A DNA stretch of 64,000 nt from contig NC_134366.1 of the NCBI RefSeq assembly GCF_035582795.1, forward strand, positions 27,141,661 through 27,205,660, in the 5' to 3' direction. This stretch comes from Mycteria americana (lineage: Eukaryota; Chordata; Aves; Ciconiiformes; Ciconiidae). Under the pieces are notes generated by a model, which was not told the DNA's origin, made no database searches, and was given only the letters and a program-made list of their open reading frames with translations. The translations under genes were made by a program, and so were the position numbers. How positions within the stretch are numbered: the stretch's first letter is position 1; each line of letters begins with the position of its first letter. Below are positions 50,521-60,603 of this stretch, in pieces.

Positions 50521-50868
50521 ATCTATTTCTATTTCTATTTCTATTTCTATTTCTATTTCTATTTCTATTTCTATTTCTATTTCTATTTCTATTTCTATTT
50601 CTATTTCTATTTCTTTCTATTCCTATTTCTATTTTTCTATTTCTATTTCTATTTTTCTATTTCTATTTCTTTCTATTCCTATTTCTATTTTTCTATTCCT
50701 ATTTCTATTTTTCTATTTCTATTTTTCTATTTCTATTTCTATTTCTATTTCTATTTCTATTTCTATTTCTATTTCTATTTCTATTTCTATTTCTATTTCT
50801 ACTTCTATTATTTCTATTTCTACTTCTATTGCTATTGCTATTTTTTCTATTTCTATTCCCATTTCTTC
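50521..50868. repeat. (TTTCTA)n hexanucleotide microsatellite
   Basis: About 350 bp of TTTCTA repeats. Nearly perfect blocks at 50524-50612 and about 50720-50800 flank a region of variants (TTTCTTTCTATTCC and TTTTTCTA). Toward 50868 the array decays into CTTCTA, TGCTAT and TTCCCA. Two overlapping frames of 157-171 codons made of Phe, Leu, Ile and Ser are artefacts of the repeat. Confidence 0.97.
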
Positions 50869-53800
50869 CAATTTATACATAAAGTTTTGACCATAGTTCA
50901 GAGTACTATCGTTATCTTCAGTTGTAAAGCTACAGAGATACCTATAGCTTTGTCTCTTTGGAGCCAGAAGGGGTTGGGATGATGATAATTTTACAGTGGA
51001 TCTATTACAACCTGTCACAGACTGGATGTAGATTAATTATTTCATGTAAGGCCCACAGGTTAATTCTCACATCTCTTTGACATACGTCTTCCACATTCTC
51101 TCTAACTGCTCCTGGTTTTTCTCAGGGTGAAATTCTTGTTGAGGATGAGATTGCTAGGTCAATTATACCTCTCTGCCACTGTGTGGAGTTGTTAAACTGA
51201 CCTGTGATATTGTCTGCTGACAGCAGGATAACATTGGCTGTGGTATTGAAGGCAGAGATGAAGAATACATAGAGATTAAGGCCTTTAATGACTGCTTCTG
51301 AAATTCTTTCTTTCTGGAACCGTGTGAAGACCAGACGAATGTGGCTTTTGGCTCAATCATGCCTTAGGGATTGTCCAGAGTTGGCAGCTCTCAGATCTTC
51401 ATGTACCTTATTGACACCATAGTGGGTTTGTCCCTGTGTTTAAGTGCCTATACTGGTCCAAGGACTTTCTTTGCTTGACAAGTATTTAATTTGTATCTCA
51501 TTCTCCTAGACGACATGAGTGTCTTCAAGAGAAGTTCCACTAATTTGCTCAGCTTAAAAAGAAACAAACAAAAAATACCTATGCAGATACTGCAAATTCA
51601 CATGGGTTTCCGATACCTCAGTTGTTTTTCTTCTAGTTTATGTCTCCATAAAACCAATAAAGCATATATAGATATGCTTATTTCGGTTATTCATGACCAT
51701 GTCCATGGCCTTCGTCTCTGCCCTAATTACACACTGTCTTGCTGTTTAGGCTTTAGTGGGGTGACATATTCATCATTGATGGTAGAAGATGATGCCACAT
51801 GTAATTGTACAGATGGCCATAATATAAAAAAATCAGTTTCTGATTCTCTGTGTGGGCTTTGGTCCATGTCCATTCACTTCTCACTTCTGGATCTGAATGG
51901 ACAGGGAAAAAAAAAAAAAAAGCATGGCCAAGATCCTTCATTGAAGTGCTTCCCATTCCCATCTCTCTCTTTCAGCAAAGATAAAGAGCTTTGAGAAAAA
52001 CAATACCTGTGTTCCTCATCGTCTTCATTCACAGCACATTCATACAGCATCTCTGAGGTAAATGACTGGGTTATAAAGGGTTCATTTACGTTAGGTTAAA
52101 AAAAAAAAGGCAAAGCAAAGAATGTGCCTGTGCAGTTCCTGATGCTACTGAGGTGGGGAGATTGTCATAAGAGGGCTGAAGATGGCATCCCACCTGCTGC
52201 AAAATGATGGAGACATCCCATCAGCCAAAGCTCACACTTAGCTGCTTCTCCTGCTCTCTTCTGGAGGTTTCATTACTGTCATTTTGTACATGGAATTTTC
52301 ATACAGAAATGGCACTTTATAATATGCAGCTTTCAAAAAAACATTTTCCCCAACTTTTATTGGCGCAAAATATTAGGAAGTTTTGACATTACTAATAATG
52401 CAAAGAAAAAAATGAACAAGAAATAAAAAAAAACCACTTATGTTGTCAAAAGTAGTCCTATGACATTAACTTTGCACAGAAGGAAAAAATGTTTCTGGTT
52501 TGACATCACAGAGGATATTTATTTCCCTTTAAATGGAGAAACAGATGGAATGAAGACCTTCTAAAATGCATTGAAAAATCTTACTATTTTTAAGAGGCTA
52601 CTTTTAAATGGGTTAATTTTGTTCTGCATAAAGCTGCATAAAGAGTTAAATTTACAGCTCGGAGGCAGGGTGGATATATATGTGACCCAAACCCATGCCT
52701 TAAAAATACAAAATACCCTTTACACAAATGAGGCCCCTATGAGCTTGATCTTCCTGCCTGGCAGGATGGGTGCTGCAGTCCTGAGAGTGCTGCGTGGAAG
52801 CTGCTGCGTGACACAGAAGTCATCCTACTTGCGGAGAAAGAAAACTTCGATTATTCTACATTTAATAGAAAAAACCTTTTTATTTGCCAATAAAAACCAA
52901 GGCCCTTATGCTGAATAGCATTTTAATTTCTCATTAGAGGCAGACTTGCATGTTGCTGTTGATTTGGGGGCTACTTCTCCACTGCACCAAGCGGACCTCC
53001 ATGGCTAAATCTTCTCTGGCATAGGAACAGTGCCATGTTAGGTAACATGATAGCCTCTACAAACACAGCTACAAGATGCTGGAGGGAGTTTGGTGAGAGG
53101 GGACAGTTGGTGGAAGCAGCTTGCAAGCAGGACTGTGTTAATCCCTGGGCTTGTTTGAGAGCATCTGGTGGTGGTGGGGGGGTCTATATGTGCAACCAAC
53201 TGATGTATCATGGGGTTATTGCATTTTTCTACTCTTCCTTTTTCCTTGTGTGGCCTCTGCCATGGACCAACATCAGAGATCAGAAGCTGGGAAAATGGGA
53301 TGTGCTTGCTGGTAGCAGAGCCTCTGACAGGAGCGCAGCAGCCAGTTCTCTTTGCAGCCTGGGACCCCTCAAAAGATGTTGAGTGGTTCCCGGGATGGGG
53401 GAAGTGGCAGTGGCAGCCCCAGGGCCAGCAGAGGAGCAGGGGGCCTCGGCGGGTTGTGAGGCATGAGCCACATCCCTCCTGCCCTCTCTCACTGCAGAGA
53501 CCTGAGTGCAGTTACAGGCAGGAAACAGGGCTGCTGCTGCGGCTCTCCTTCGCAGGAGGCACCCTCTTTGCCCAGGTGTACCATTTCATCTTCACTGGGC
53601 AGCACGATGGGACTTTTCAGGCTTGTGAGTGACAGATGTGTTTTCAGGCCAGAGGTGTGCAAGGAGCCAGCGCACCCTGTACCGTAATGCTTTACACCCG
53701 CAGAAGACTGCCTCTTCCATGTGCTTTCAGCATCATCTAACAGGCTTTTGGAAGTCCGATCACCTAGGAAAATCTGCAACTCACTGACTCTTCTGGGGTG

Positions 53801-54599
53801 CAAACGTTTGCTTTGTGGTGCTTACTTTAGGAGCTCTGTTTAATAAGCTAACTGCGTGTTCAGCAATGCACCTACAGCATCCCATTCTGTGCATAAGTGA
53901 TTCCACTTAAGGGTTGAAATATTTTTCTTTTGCCTGGTGCAATCTTTATTTTAGCACAGTCTGGAGACTGAAGAGCTCAGTCTGGAGACATTGGTGATGG
54001 TGAGGAGAGATACTAATCTCTACTTTTACAGGATCGACGGGAGGCTGGCTGGCTGGGCTGGAAAAGTACATGCATTCAGATCTGCAGCACAAAAGCCAGT
54101 CTTCAATTTTTTTATCATTTATACATCTACTCTACAGATCTGTTAAGAAGAATCTGGTCTATGTGCTGAAACAGACACAAGCTGATACAGGGGAGGTAGA
54201 CATACAGAGTGAATTGCTCATATAGTCATACTCGAAAAAACACTTCTGCTTAAAATGGTGAGCATTAATGATAGTACTGCAAAAAAAGCAGGACAATTCA
54301 AAACCAGACTGGCTTCTGTAATTCAAAAGTGACTTCAGCAGAGTAAAGCCAGCACGTAACATCTCGACATGTTGTTTTTCAGCTGGGAAAACCGTTCTCT
54401 GAAAGAAATACCATTACACGGTTTATTGTGGGAACAAATTCTTTCCCATTCATCATCTTCAATCTTCCGATTTTTACAATAGACTGCAGTGCTTGTTTGC
54501 ACCATTTCTCTGTACACGGACGATGTAACTAATATATCAAACCATCGTGCTCACTTAAAGCAGTGATGTGCTGTTGAAAAACTGTCTCTCTTTCTGTTC

Positions 54600-54880
54600 T
54601 AAAAAAGGCATAAAAAATTAATCGTTTACCCAGTGCAGAAATGGAGAATGTATTATATTTTCCACCCCAAAAAATCATAATTGCACCCATGATGCCTGCT
54701 TGTATATGATTGACATGCCACGGGATGCAAAAACTAATAGAGCGCTGCTAGTTTATGGAGAGGCAGGCTGCGCTGCGGTTTATGAGAGTGCAATAGCTAG
54801 CGGGGAAATATAGCCGTTACACAAGCGAATACAATATCTGCTAATTACGTAATCAATCCTAGAAGAAAATGAACACCAGA
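54600..54880. promoter_or_regulatory. Candidate intronic regulatory block
   Basis: Non-repetitive, mixed-composition sequence with clustered sites. TGATTGACAT at 54707-54716 fits a PBX-MEIS composite. ATTACGTAAT at 54844-54853 is a perfect palindrome fitting the D-box of PAR-bZIP and NFIL3 factors. It overlaps CTAATTAC, a homeodomain core. Such blocks in developmental-gene introns are often conserved enhancers, but conservation cannot be tested here. Confidence 0.3.
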
Positions 54881-55119
54881 GGAGTGATTATATAGCTGGC
54901 TATCTTAAATATGCATACAAGAAATGTTTGGGAAAGGATTAAGAAAGTTTATTTTAGAATACAATTAAAAATCCGCTCTAAGTAGAAAAGGGGGCATCAC
55001 AGTCGGCTGCAGTTAGCAGGACAACTGCATAGCCCTCCCCAAAGGCCAAATTTTACATGCCGGCACACTGGAGATTACATTGCAGGAAGCTCACTGAGAT
55101 TATATTGCAGAGGTGTCAA

Positions 55120-55335
55120 GAGCCCTTCTGCGAGGTCTGCACTGCTGGCCTGGCTCGGGGCAGCCCGCCCAGGGCTGTCACCCCTCGGCATGCCCGGTGG
55201 CCTCTCGGCACAGCGGCAGGGGGGCACGGGCAGCCCCCGCCGTGTGCCCACGCTGACGTCCCCAGCACCATCCCCACTGCTGAAAAGGAACGAAACGTAT
55301 TGGCAGGGGGCGATCGGGACCAACGAGCTATGGAG
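55120..55335. promoter_or_regulatory. CpG-dense pocket inside CALCR intron
   Basis: I count about 17 CpG dinucleotides in roughly 215 bp, against a CpG-poor background. GC boxes of the CCCGCCC type and a TGACGT half CRE are present (55254-55259). It could be an internal promoter, an enhancer or a GC-rich remnant. The 100-124 codon frames across it on both strands are products of GC-rich sequence without known domains. Confidence 0.35.
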
Positions 55336-56726
55336 AGACACCCATTCCCGATGACTGGGACAAGGGCAGAAGGAACCCACTGGAGATGAAACTTTGCCTC
55401 TTTGGATCCCTCCCTCACCTGATCCCATCCATCGGTACAACAGTTTCACGATACTTTGGTTTTGTTTCTGGGTCCATTTTAACCTCGGTTTGGTGACTTT
55501 CTATTGCATAATGATCATAATTAGGACTGTTAATTAAGATGATTAACATTCTTTTTGTAATTCTCCGACAACCTCACAGGATTTGAAAGATGTTTTAAGA
55601 GTAAAATGATTATTGTAACACTCTATCTTATCCTAACTTGCTAAAACTGTAAGCAACTTGTCACCAGAAAACGGATTTGGAGGTATTCCTATATAGCCCT
55701 TGAGACCGAAGAAGTGACAATACAGGTAACAACAGAAGAAACAGACTCTCATTCCCTTTAAGTAGAACTGTAATATAAGATGGCATACACTGCAAAAACA
55801 GACCTATAACTTCAGTTATTCTACGCATGCAGTAGCATGCACACCCACAGTTTTGAAGGGATGAGGGCGATAAGCAGAAAATATAATCTAAGATGACAGG
55901 ATGCATAGATTTTGGTAGCATTATTTGTCACTTCACTTAAGGAAAAGGCACCACTGATTTTTTTTTTAAAGCTGTTTTCTTACTACGACATTAAAATAAT
56001 TTCTGCATTTAGCTTCTGTATGAAAGAAAACAAGAAGTAGGTCACTATACTCACCCATGTTGACCACTATTCACAAACACATTAGAAATCTGCCTTTCCT
56101 AGTCAATATAGGACTGGATATATTAGTCAGTAAACCAGATAAGCAAGCATTTAAAGTCATTTAGGTTTGTTTTGTTTTGTTTTCAAAAGAAAACAAACCA
56201 GACTTACTGAATGATGCTGTATTTTCAAAGCATTTATGAAATCAAAATGTCAGTCATATTTTAATTTAAACTGCTTAATAATGGAATTTTAACTCCTAAA
56301 TGAAGCTTCATTGTCTCAGTCTTTTCTTCTCTGTGTCGGCATTCCCTCTGTACAACAGTTTGCATACACAGCTAATTTTAATATTAACCTCACAGCACCA
56401 GTTTCAGTCAATTTGAGCACTCCAACAGACATTGTATTGGAACACAAAAGCCCTCTGTGATCTGTTTTCTCTCCTTAGTTTAGAAATAGTGCCACCTGAT
56501 CATTTTTGCTACATTTTTCATTGTTTCCCCTATCTTGTGGTTGTTCTTTATGCAGCAGTGCTACTCGTGCAAAGGCAGATAATCCAATAATGTGAAAGTG
56601 GTTGGAAAAGAATCGCAAAACCACGGTCATGCTCAGTTTCAGGGCAAAACAACTGGCAACAGCATCTTTGGCTAAATTAACTTAACAGCAAGCACCTCAC
56701 CTAAGCTGAAGTTGCTACTATATAAC

Positions 56727-57141
56727 TGTCCTGGTTTTGGCTGGGATGGAGTTAATTTTCTTCCTAGTAGCTGGCATAGTGCTGGGTTTTGGATTTAGGA
56801 TGAGAATAATGTTGGTAACACGCTGATGTTTTGGCTGTTGCTAAGCGGTGTTTACACTGGTCAAGGACTTTTCAGCTTCCCATGCTCTGCCAGGGGCACA
56901 AGAAGCTGGGAGGGGGCACAGCCAGGACAGCTGACCCCAACTGGCCAAAGGGCTATTCCATACCATATGGCGTCAGGCTCAGTATAGAAACTGGGGGGAG
57001 TTGGCTGGGGGGCAGCGATCGCTGCTTGGGGACGGGCTGGGCATCAGTCGGTGGGTGGTGAGCGGTTGCATCACTTGTTTTATTTTTCCTGGGTTTTGTT
57101 CCTCTCTCTTTCTCTCTTGTTGTTTTCATTTTCATTACAAT

Positions 57142-57188
<47 letters not shown>

Positions 57189-57327
57189 AATTATTAAACT
57201 GTTCTTATCTCTACCCACAAGCTTTTTTACTTTTGCTCTTCCGAGTCTCTCCCCCACCCCACTGGGGGCGGAGGGTGAGGGAGCGGCTGTGTGGGGCTTC
57301 GTTGCCGACTGAAGCTAAACCACAACA
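56727..57327 (+). mobile_element. Solo LTR, avian ERVL-type, with perfect target duplication
   Basis: The 601-bp element runs from TGTCCTGGTTTTGGCTGGGA to CTAAACCACAACA and is flanked on both sides by ATAAC (56722-56726 and 57328-57332), a perfect 5-bp target duplication. It is the same family as the LTR at 17867-18460. In plus orientation it has the conserved U3 block (56926-56974), a TATAGA box (56983-56988), an (ATT)14 array and an ATTAAA polyadenylation signal (57193-57198). There is no internal retroviral sequence. It is antisense to the receptor and its 3' end lies nine bases from the TM5-TM6 exon. The intact duplication suggests a fairly recent insertion. ERVL class is inferred from the 5-bp duplication and ends. 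Confidence 0.93.
57144..57185. repeat. (ATT)14 microsatellite inside the LTR
   Basis: Fourteen ATT units lie just before the LTR polyadenylation signal. The other LTR copy in the window lacks this array, so it grew after the two copies diverged. Confidence 0.95.
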
Positions 57328-57336
57328 ATAACATAC

Positions 57337-57555
57337 CTGGTAATGCATTAATATATGCATGATGTAATCATATATTTCTCCAGCAAGTCGGTTTTCCGGT
57401 CTCCAGGGAATAATAACAAACTGAATTCCTAGTAAGGGCACCAGGATTAAAGTGGCTCTGACAGCTTTCATATACATGTTGGACTCAGCACGGTGGGTAT
57501 CTCTTAGCTTTGTCACCAAAACTCGGACAATGTTAAGCAAAAAGAAAAAATTGAC
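57337..57555 (-). CDS. CALCR: CALCR exon encoding TM5, ICL3, TM6, ECL3
   Basis: A 219-nt, phase 0 exon encodes 73 residues between the acceptor TTGCTTTTGCAG and the donor CAG|GTATGT. TM5 is [15 protein letters not shown]. The basic third intracellular loop, [19 protein letters not shown], is the main Gs contact of this family. TM6 contains LVPLLGIQF with the class B Pro-x-x-Gly kink. ECL3 ([11 protein letters not shown]) leads into the start of TM7 ([13 protein letters not shown]). NFFF, LVTK and GIQF favour CALCR; LRDTH, AESN and IMHILMH resemble CALCRL. A frame upstream of the acceptor ([11 protein letters not shown]) is intron read-through. The solo LTR begins nine bases past the donor. 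Confidence 0.95.
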
Positions 57556-58307
57556 CTGCAAAAGCAAAGCCATTATAGGTGAAAGCATTCAAATTAAACA
57601 GACATTCAAAATAAAAATACAGAGCACATATATGGCAGTAAAATGTAACTTTCTAGCTTTATCATAGCTCATACTGGGCAGCTTCTTAGGAGTCAGGCCT
57701 TGGAAAGTACCTTGAATGTCTTCAGAAAAGAGATGTTAAGCTGCTCTACACACTTCCCTTAGGAAGCCTGCACGGATGTTTCAGGCAGGCAGGGATCAGT
57801 TCTAGGAAGCACTGGCTGTTTTGACACTGATGTGGGCAAATTTAGGATGTCCAGGGAACAATTAATCTCATTTTTATGTCTAAAGTTTAAACAGGATGGA
57901 CAAATTGTCCCCTAGGAGTAACCATGTCTCTCTTCTGAGTCTGAAGGTCACCTAGGTATCCTGCTTCAGTCTGCACTGGAGTTGTCTGCAGCCAGGTGAG
58001 ACAAACCCCAGCATGTCCCTGGGTGTATGGGACCTATGGGGGCACACAATTTCTCTGAGGAATGTGCTCCAGCTTACATGGGCCAATGCTTCAGGTTTGT
58101 GTACAAGCAGGGGGGCAAGGCTGCTCTTGAGAAAAACCTAGGCTACCCCTCGCCTCCACCAGACTGCATGGACACCTTGGTACTCTACCCACAGGTAAAA
58201 GTCAACACTTGCTGGCTCGGGGCAGAAACGCCAGGCACTTCAGAAAGTTTTGCCCCTGACCCTTACAGTCAGCGATGCCGAGTAGCTCAGCATCTCACCT
58301 CCTCAGT

Positions 58308-58647
58308 CAACTACCTGAAAGGAGGTTGTAGAGAGGTGGGGGTCGGTCTCTTCTCCCAGGTAACAAGTGATAGGATGAGAGGAAATGGCCTCAAGTTGCG
58401 CCAGGGGAAGTTTAGATTGGAGATTAGGAAATTTTTCTTCACTGAAAGGGTTATCAAGCATTGGAACAGGCTGCCCAGGGAAGTGGTTGAGTCGCCATCC
58501 CTGGAGGTATTTAAAGGACGTTTGGATGAGGTGCTTAGAGACATGGTGTAGTGGTGGTCTTGGCAGTGTTAGGTTTACGGTTGGACTCGATGATCTTAAA
58601 GGTCTTTTCCAACCTATACGATTCTGTGATTCTGTGATTCTGTGATT
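58308..58647 (+). mobile_element. CR1 LINE 3' fragment
   Basis: A short 5'-truncated CR1 in plus orientation, antisense to the receptor. It keeps the ORF2 C-terminus, in frame and uninterrupted to the TAG at 58549-58551 ([20 protein letters not shown], then [20 protein letters not shown]), and the 3' UTR. It ends with three ATTCTGTG units (58621-58644). The tail ATTCTGTG differs from ATTCTATG of the copy at 27970-29194, so this is another subfamily. The 5' boundary is approximate. Confidence 0.93.
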
Positions 58648-59961
58648 TCTGGAAGTCTGATTCCAGCTGTGGGTGCTCGGCATACAGAAACCTGCTCTTG
58701 ACCCTGGCTTCAGAGAGAGCTCCTTGGGGGACATGCTGAGAGCCTGCAGAGGAACAGGGAGGGCAGACCCAGGCTGATAATGAGCCCAGTGGTACCCTGT
58801 GGAAACCTTAGGTATCACAGACCTTCTCTCTCTCCAGTGTACCCAGATCACTCTTTTCCACTCTGTTACAGTAATATCAGGCACCTATGCTTCAGAACTT
58901 CAATGAACTGTTTTTCAGATGATTTTTTAAAAATAAGTATGTAAGTTGCATGACTTACATAGATATTTTAATAGCCCAAATTCCATAGACATATGGGAAA
59001 TTTCAGTTGAATCTTTCAGAACAATAAAACATGAATCAGCAAGCTGTGGTAAAGCATTTCATCATTTCTTACCTACTGAGAGACCTTTCAACTGTTTTAC
59101 ATTTGTGCTCTACTGGAATAAAGGAATAATAAATTACTTCTGAGGTCCCATTCAGCATTAAATCTAAACCTTATTCTCCATCCTACTCTGACTTCATTCA
59201 CTCTGCTTAAACTTCACTTTTAGAATTTCTGGAAGTAATGATGAAAAGTGGGAAAAAGACTTTATAAAGGTAAAAATCCTCAGCTCCTCACAAGAAAATT
59301 AAGACTGGAAATGGCATAAGCACAAGCCAGAAATCATTATTATTTGGAAAACAGTTAAAGGTTGCTCTTTTCCCATAAAAAAAGTCTCTCCTTTTTTCTT
59401 TGTGGCTAAGATGTACAGACTTGGAGCATGGTGATAAAAATAAAGGTTCAATGGCCTCTTCTAGAAGTTGGCATTACAACAGCAGAAGCAATCAAGATCG
59501 CACCAGTAAACCCACAATAGATGCGATTCTATGGGAACAGCAGACTATCTATATGGCAGGGAGGAATGGGCTTCTTCACATTGCTGATGTGCAAGACTGC
59601 TTCTCAAGAAAGGGTAGAAAGATTTTCAGGTTTTTCAGCTATTAGACGGAAAGTTGTTTCTTTATTCAAAGGTGTTCCCAGTATTCACCACCCTACTGTT
59701 TGATCTCCAACGTAATTACTGCAGGTACGTCCATGCAGACTTTTGCAAGCAAGAGGCAGCTCAAAAGCTGTAAGTGCATCTTGGGTGACACACTGAGGAG
59801 AGCTTGGGGCTTGGGTCGAAGAGAACCCTTTCTGTACCTTTCAGGAAGGTCAGGGTGCCAAACAGCACCACCGGCATACAAGATGCTATATGTATACATA
59901 TTGCCGAGCTGCACTTTGAATCTTGTCCTCCTACTCAGAGAGCCCAGTCCAGTCCCTTCCC

Positions 59962-59984
59962 TAGGGAGCTAGTTTAGCTCCCTA
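59962..59984. repeat. 10-bp perfect inverted repeat, 3-nt loop
   Basis: TAGGGAGCTA (59962-59971), loop GTT, TAGCTCCCTA (59975-59984). A short cruciform-capable sequence in the intron with no other context. Confidence 0.8.
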
Positions 59985-60373
59985 CCTTTGGACCATACCA
60001 GTTCAGTGACCAGTAAAACTCGTGCTGAGCCTGCACTCAGCTCACCCCAGCTAAGGCATAGCTAAATGCCTCATTAATGTCACATAAATGCAGTACATTT
60101 GTCACAAATAGGTTTCGCTGGGAGAGAGTGACCGCCCTGATTTTCAAAAGCAGTGATTCTGTTTGCCTCAAAATCTGATTCTTTACTGGGAAGTCCCTTT
60201 ACAGGACTTGTTTTTGAAAAGTATTGAGAACCTTGTAACACTGGGTAGAGAAAACTTCTAGCTACTTCTGAGTTTTGACCAAAATACTTAAAGTACAGAA
60301 ACTTCTATTCTGTACAGGTTAGCAGCATTTCTAAAATAATTATTAAACTGTTGATAGCAAATAATATTCTTAC

Positions 60374-60440
60374 CAATAAAGCTGCCATTACAGGTCCATG
60401 AACAATATAGAGCAAGTGCGTGTCAACACTCATCCAGCAG
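60374..60440 (-). CDS. CALCR: CALCR exon encoding ECL2 and start of TM5
   Basis: A 67-nt exon between the acceptor TTCCCCTCCAG and the donor TTG|GTAAGA. Its first base completes the asparagine codon begun in the preceding exon, giving [20 protein letters not shown] and then MAALL. The Cys-Trp pair is the conserved ECL2 element of class B1 receptors: the cysteine forms the disulfide to the top of TM3 and the tryptophan contacts peptide ligand. The motif CWxSVxTHLLYI(I/V)HGPVMAAL is characteristic of CALCR, while CALCRL has a cysteine in place of the methionine after GPI. Phase and length agree with the family gene structure. Confidence 0.93.
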
Positions 60441-60542
60441 CTGGAGGGGAAATACACCATTAAAATTTATTATTAACTCAAATAAAATGTATTACAGAGT
60501 TAAATAATGCTAAGTTCCTTCAAAAACAGGCACGTTACTCAC
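60441..60542 (-). other. Short 102-nt CALCR intron
   Basis: Bounded by donor GTGAGT (60542-60537) and acceptor CCCCTCCAG (60449-60441). It interrupts the asparagine codon of NDN after its second base. Its small size, next to introns of 2.8-9 kb, leaves no room for other features. Confidence 0.92.
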
Positions 60543-60603
60543 TTGTCATTGAAGTATCTGGCTCTTGCAACAGCATGAATAGATGCTGGCACTAAAGGGA
60601 ACC
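60543..60603 (-). CDS. CALCR: CALCR exon encoding end of TM4 and ECL2 entry
   Basis: A 61-nt exon bounded by the acceptor TTAATCATTTCAG and the donor AA|GTGAGT. It starts with the last two bases of a glycine codon, matching the family WG|F junction, and reads FPLVPASIHAVARARYFND with the final asparagine split to the next exon. FPLVP is the extracellular half of TM4. YFND leads into the ECL2 cysteine. This is the most 5' exon I can identify. The exon before it should end with the conserved YYLLGWG and is not present up to 64000. GFPLVP and YFNDN favour CALCR over CALCRL (GFPLIP, YYNDN as recalled). Confidence 0.93.

Larger units (their letters stand above)
48301..57336 (-). other. CALCR intron between TM5-TM6 exon and TM7 exon
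   Basis: A 9,036-nt intron with donor GTATGT at 57336-57331 and acceptor TTCTCTTAG at 48309-48301. It contains a short duplication, a TTTCTA hexamer array, a CpG-dense pocket, a candidate enhancer-like block and the solo LTR at the donor end, each listed separately. The 167-codon plus-strand frame at 51491-51994 has no recognisable domain. The rest is unremarkable. Confidence 0.8.
57556..60373 (-). other. CALCR intron between ECL2 and TM5 exons
   Basis: A 2,818-nt intron with donor GTAAGA at 60373-60368 and acceptor TTTTGCAG at 57563-57556. It contains one CR1 3' fragment and a hairpin. The segment 57895-58300 has a long plus-strand frame continuous with the CR1 piece, but no recognisable domain. 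Confidence 0.8.
40639..60603 (-). other. CALCR: Calcitonin receptor gene, 3' half (five coding exons)
   Basis: Five exons join in phase into 203 codons and a stop. All four introns follow GT-AG, with lengths of 102, 2818, 9036 and 7398 nt from 5' to 3'. Class B1 GPCR landmarks occur in order: GFPLVP (TM4), NDNCW (ECL2), [15 protein letters not shown] (TM5), LVPLLGIQF (TM6), a 14-residue TM7 exon and a 73-residue tail. Calcitonin receptors are Gs-coupled plasma-membrane receptors for calcitonin and, with RAMP proteins, for amylin. CALCR-like marks include VMAAL, NFFF, GIQF, KRQW and a tail with VPIY and a terminal TSA. CALCRL-like marks include IMHILMH, CFFNGE and RSTSYT. By my memory of the human proteins the core is about three quarters identical to each, so CALCR is favoured mainly by the tail end. 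Exons upstream of TM4 lie outside the window. Confidence 0.85.

Noticed and set aside
50367..50890. 171- and 157-codon frames rich in Phe, Leu, Ser and Ile
   Set aside because: Produced by the TTTCTA hexamer array; no conserved domain and frames overlap.
51491..51994. 167-codon plus-strand frame
   Set aside because: Longest frame outside repeats in the intron, but it has no known motif, contains a poly-A run encoding lysines and has no supporting splice context or start.
55057..55449. Overlapping 100-124 codon frames on both strands
   Set aside because: Consequence of GC-rich, stop-poor sequence in the CpG pocket; composition alone explains them.
58027..58551. 174-codon plus-strand frame with a possible host-CR1 fusion
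   Set aside because: Only the last ~75 codons are CR1 ORF2; the upstream part has no domain and the frame joins by chance at the truncation point.
58303..58884. 193-codon minus-strand frame
   Set aside because: It is antisense to the CR1 3' fragment and runs through its terminal repeat; not a gene.
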